From Piscinibacter gummiphilus (GTDB lineage Bacteria > Pseudomonadota > Gammaproteobacteria > Burkholderiales > Burkholderiaceae_C), in the NCBI RefSeq assembly GCF_032681285.1, contig NZ_CP136336.1, positions 2,343,001-2,407,000 of the forward strand: DNA of 64,000 bases. Direction: 5' to 3'. Made by a program: the position numbers and the translations under genes. This document shows, piece by piece, positions 63,929 through 64,000 of the stretch (its first letter is position 1; each line of letters starts with the position of its first letter). The notes under the pieces were generated by a model. The model worked only from the letters and a program-made list of their open reading frames with translations. It did not search any database and was not told the DNA's origin.

Positions 63929-64000
63929 CGCAGCAGCAGCGGCCCGGCCGCCGGGTTGTTGCTGCCGTGGATCTGCACGTGGCAGTTCATGCAGCTGCGG
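63925..64000 (-). CDS. MtrA/DmsE-type multihaem c-type cytochrome, C-terminal end only
   Basis: Only the last 24 codons are in the window: RSCMNCHVQIHGSNNPAAG... with one haem-binding CMNCH. The ending C-x-N-C-H-x-x-I-H-G-S-N-x-P is typical of the last haem of decahaem MtrA/DmsE/PioA proteins. The stop overlaps the MtrB-like ATG by four bases. Haem number cannot be counted here; the rest lies beyond base 64000. Confidence 0.75.
   Translation of the reverse strand, partial: RSCMNCHVQIHGSNNPAAGPLLLR

Overview
The window is a G+C-rich chromosomal segment from a betaproteobacterium, most likely a Burkholderiales member of the Rubrivivax/Leptothrix/Rhizobacter type. Grounds: the gene string tig-clpP-clpX-lon, GTG starts and 1-4 base gene overlaps, hpnCDE squalene genes, a PHA synthase, and FNR/ANR-like sites. 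This is inference from gene content; no 16S gene is present. No intergenic gap exceeds about 300 bases. I see no insertion sequence, prophage or CRISPR array.

1-23 kb is mostly housekeeping: the 3' part of leuA, a PBP7-type peptidase, hpnCDE plus an IclR regulator, an RND pump with a TetR-type operator but no TetR gene beside it, tRNA-Leu(UAG), tig-clpP-clpX-lon, tRNA-Gly and tRNA-Cys, a duplicated-domain exported protein, a divergent MurA paralogue, an MBL-fold hydrolase, gspA-gspB and tRNA-Leu(UAA).

23-31 kb is a compact operon opposite an ArsR regulator: adaptor, RND permease, DUF2892 protein, thioredoxin 2, TolC-like channel and a sulfide:quinone oxidoreductase with all three family cysteines. 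It reads as a sulfide/reactive-sulfur detoxification and efflux unit. Next come two tandem paralogues of an exported protein with caspase/CHAT-like His and Cys signatures (31.4-34.8 kb).

34.8-49 kb looks like a low-oxygen/stress island: a CPA2 antiporter, a usp-acyl-CoA synthetase/GNAT-phaC operon, a UbiB-like kinase, a second Usp, Hsp20 with a zinc alcohol dehydrogenase, an L,D-transpeptidase and an Mg-type P-ATPase. FNR/ANR-like boxes sit upstream of several of these genes.

49-55.6 kb holds a tightly coupled four-gene operon (a 'thermostable hemolysin' family protein resembling GNAT/LuxI enzymes, an AMP-dependent ligase, a haem-oxygenase-like diiron enzyme and an SDR), a TPR protein and a two-component system. 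A PmrA/QseB-like box lies in front of the operon. I read it as a small-molecule pathway controlled by the adjacent two-component system.

55.6-64 kb, all on the minus strand, is the most unusual part. It encodes the end of an MtrA/DmsE-type multihaem cytochrome, an MtrB/PioB-type outer-membrane barrel, a thiamine-diphosphate dehydrogenase E1 alpha subunit with a twin-arginine signal, its E1 beta partner, a zinc-ribbon protein, two paralogous exported c-type cytochromes, and an MBOAT/SGNH acylation pair. There is no lipoyl E2 or E3 gene. I propose an exported 2-oxoacid (or related) dehydrogenase that passes electrons through periplasmic cytochromes to an MtrAB conduit across the outer membrane.
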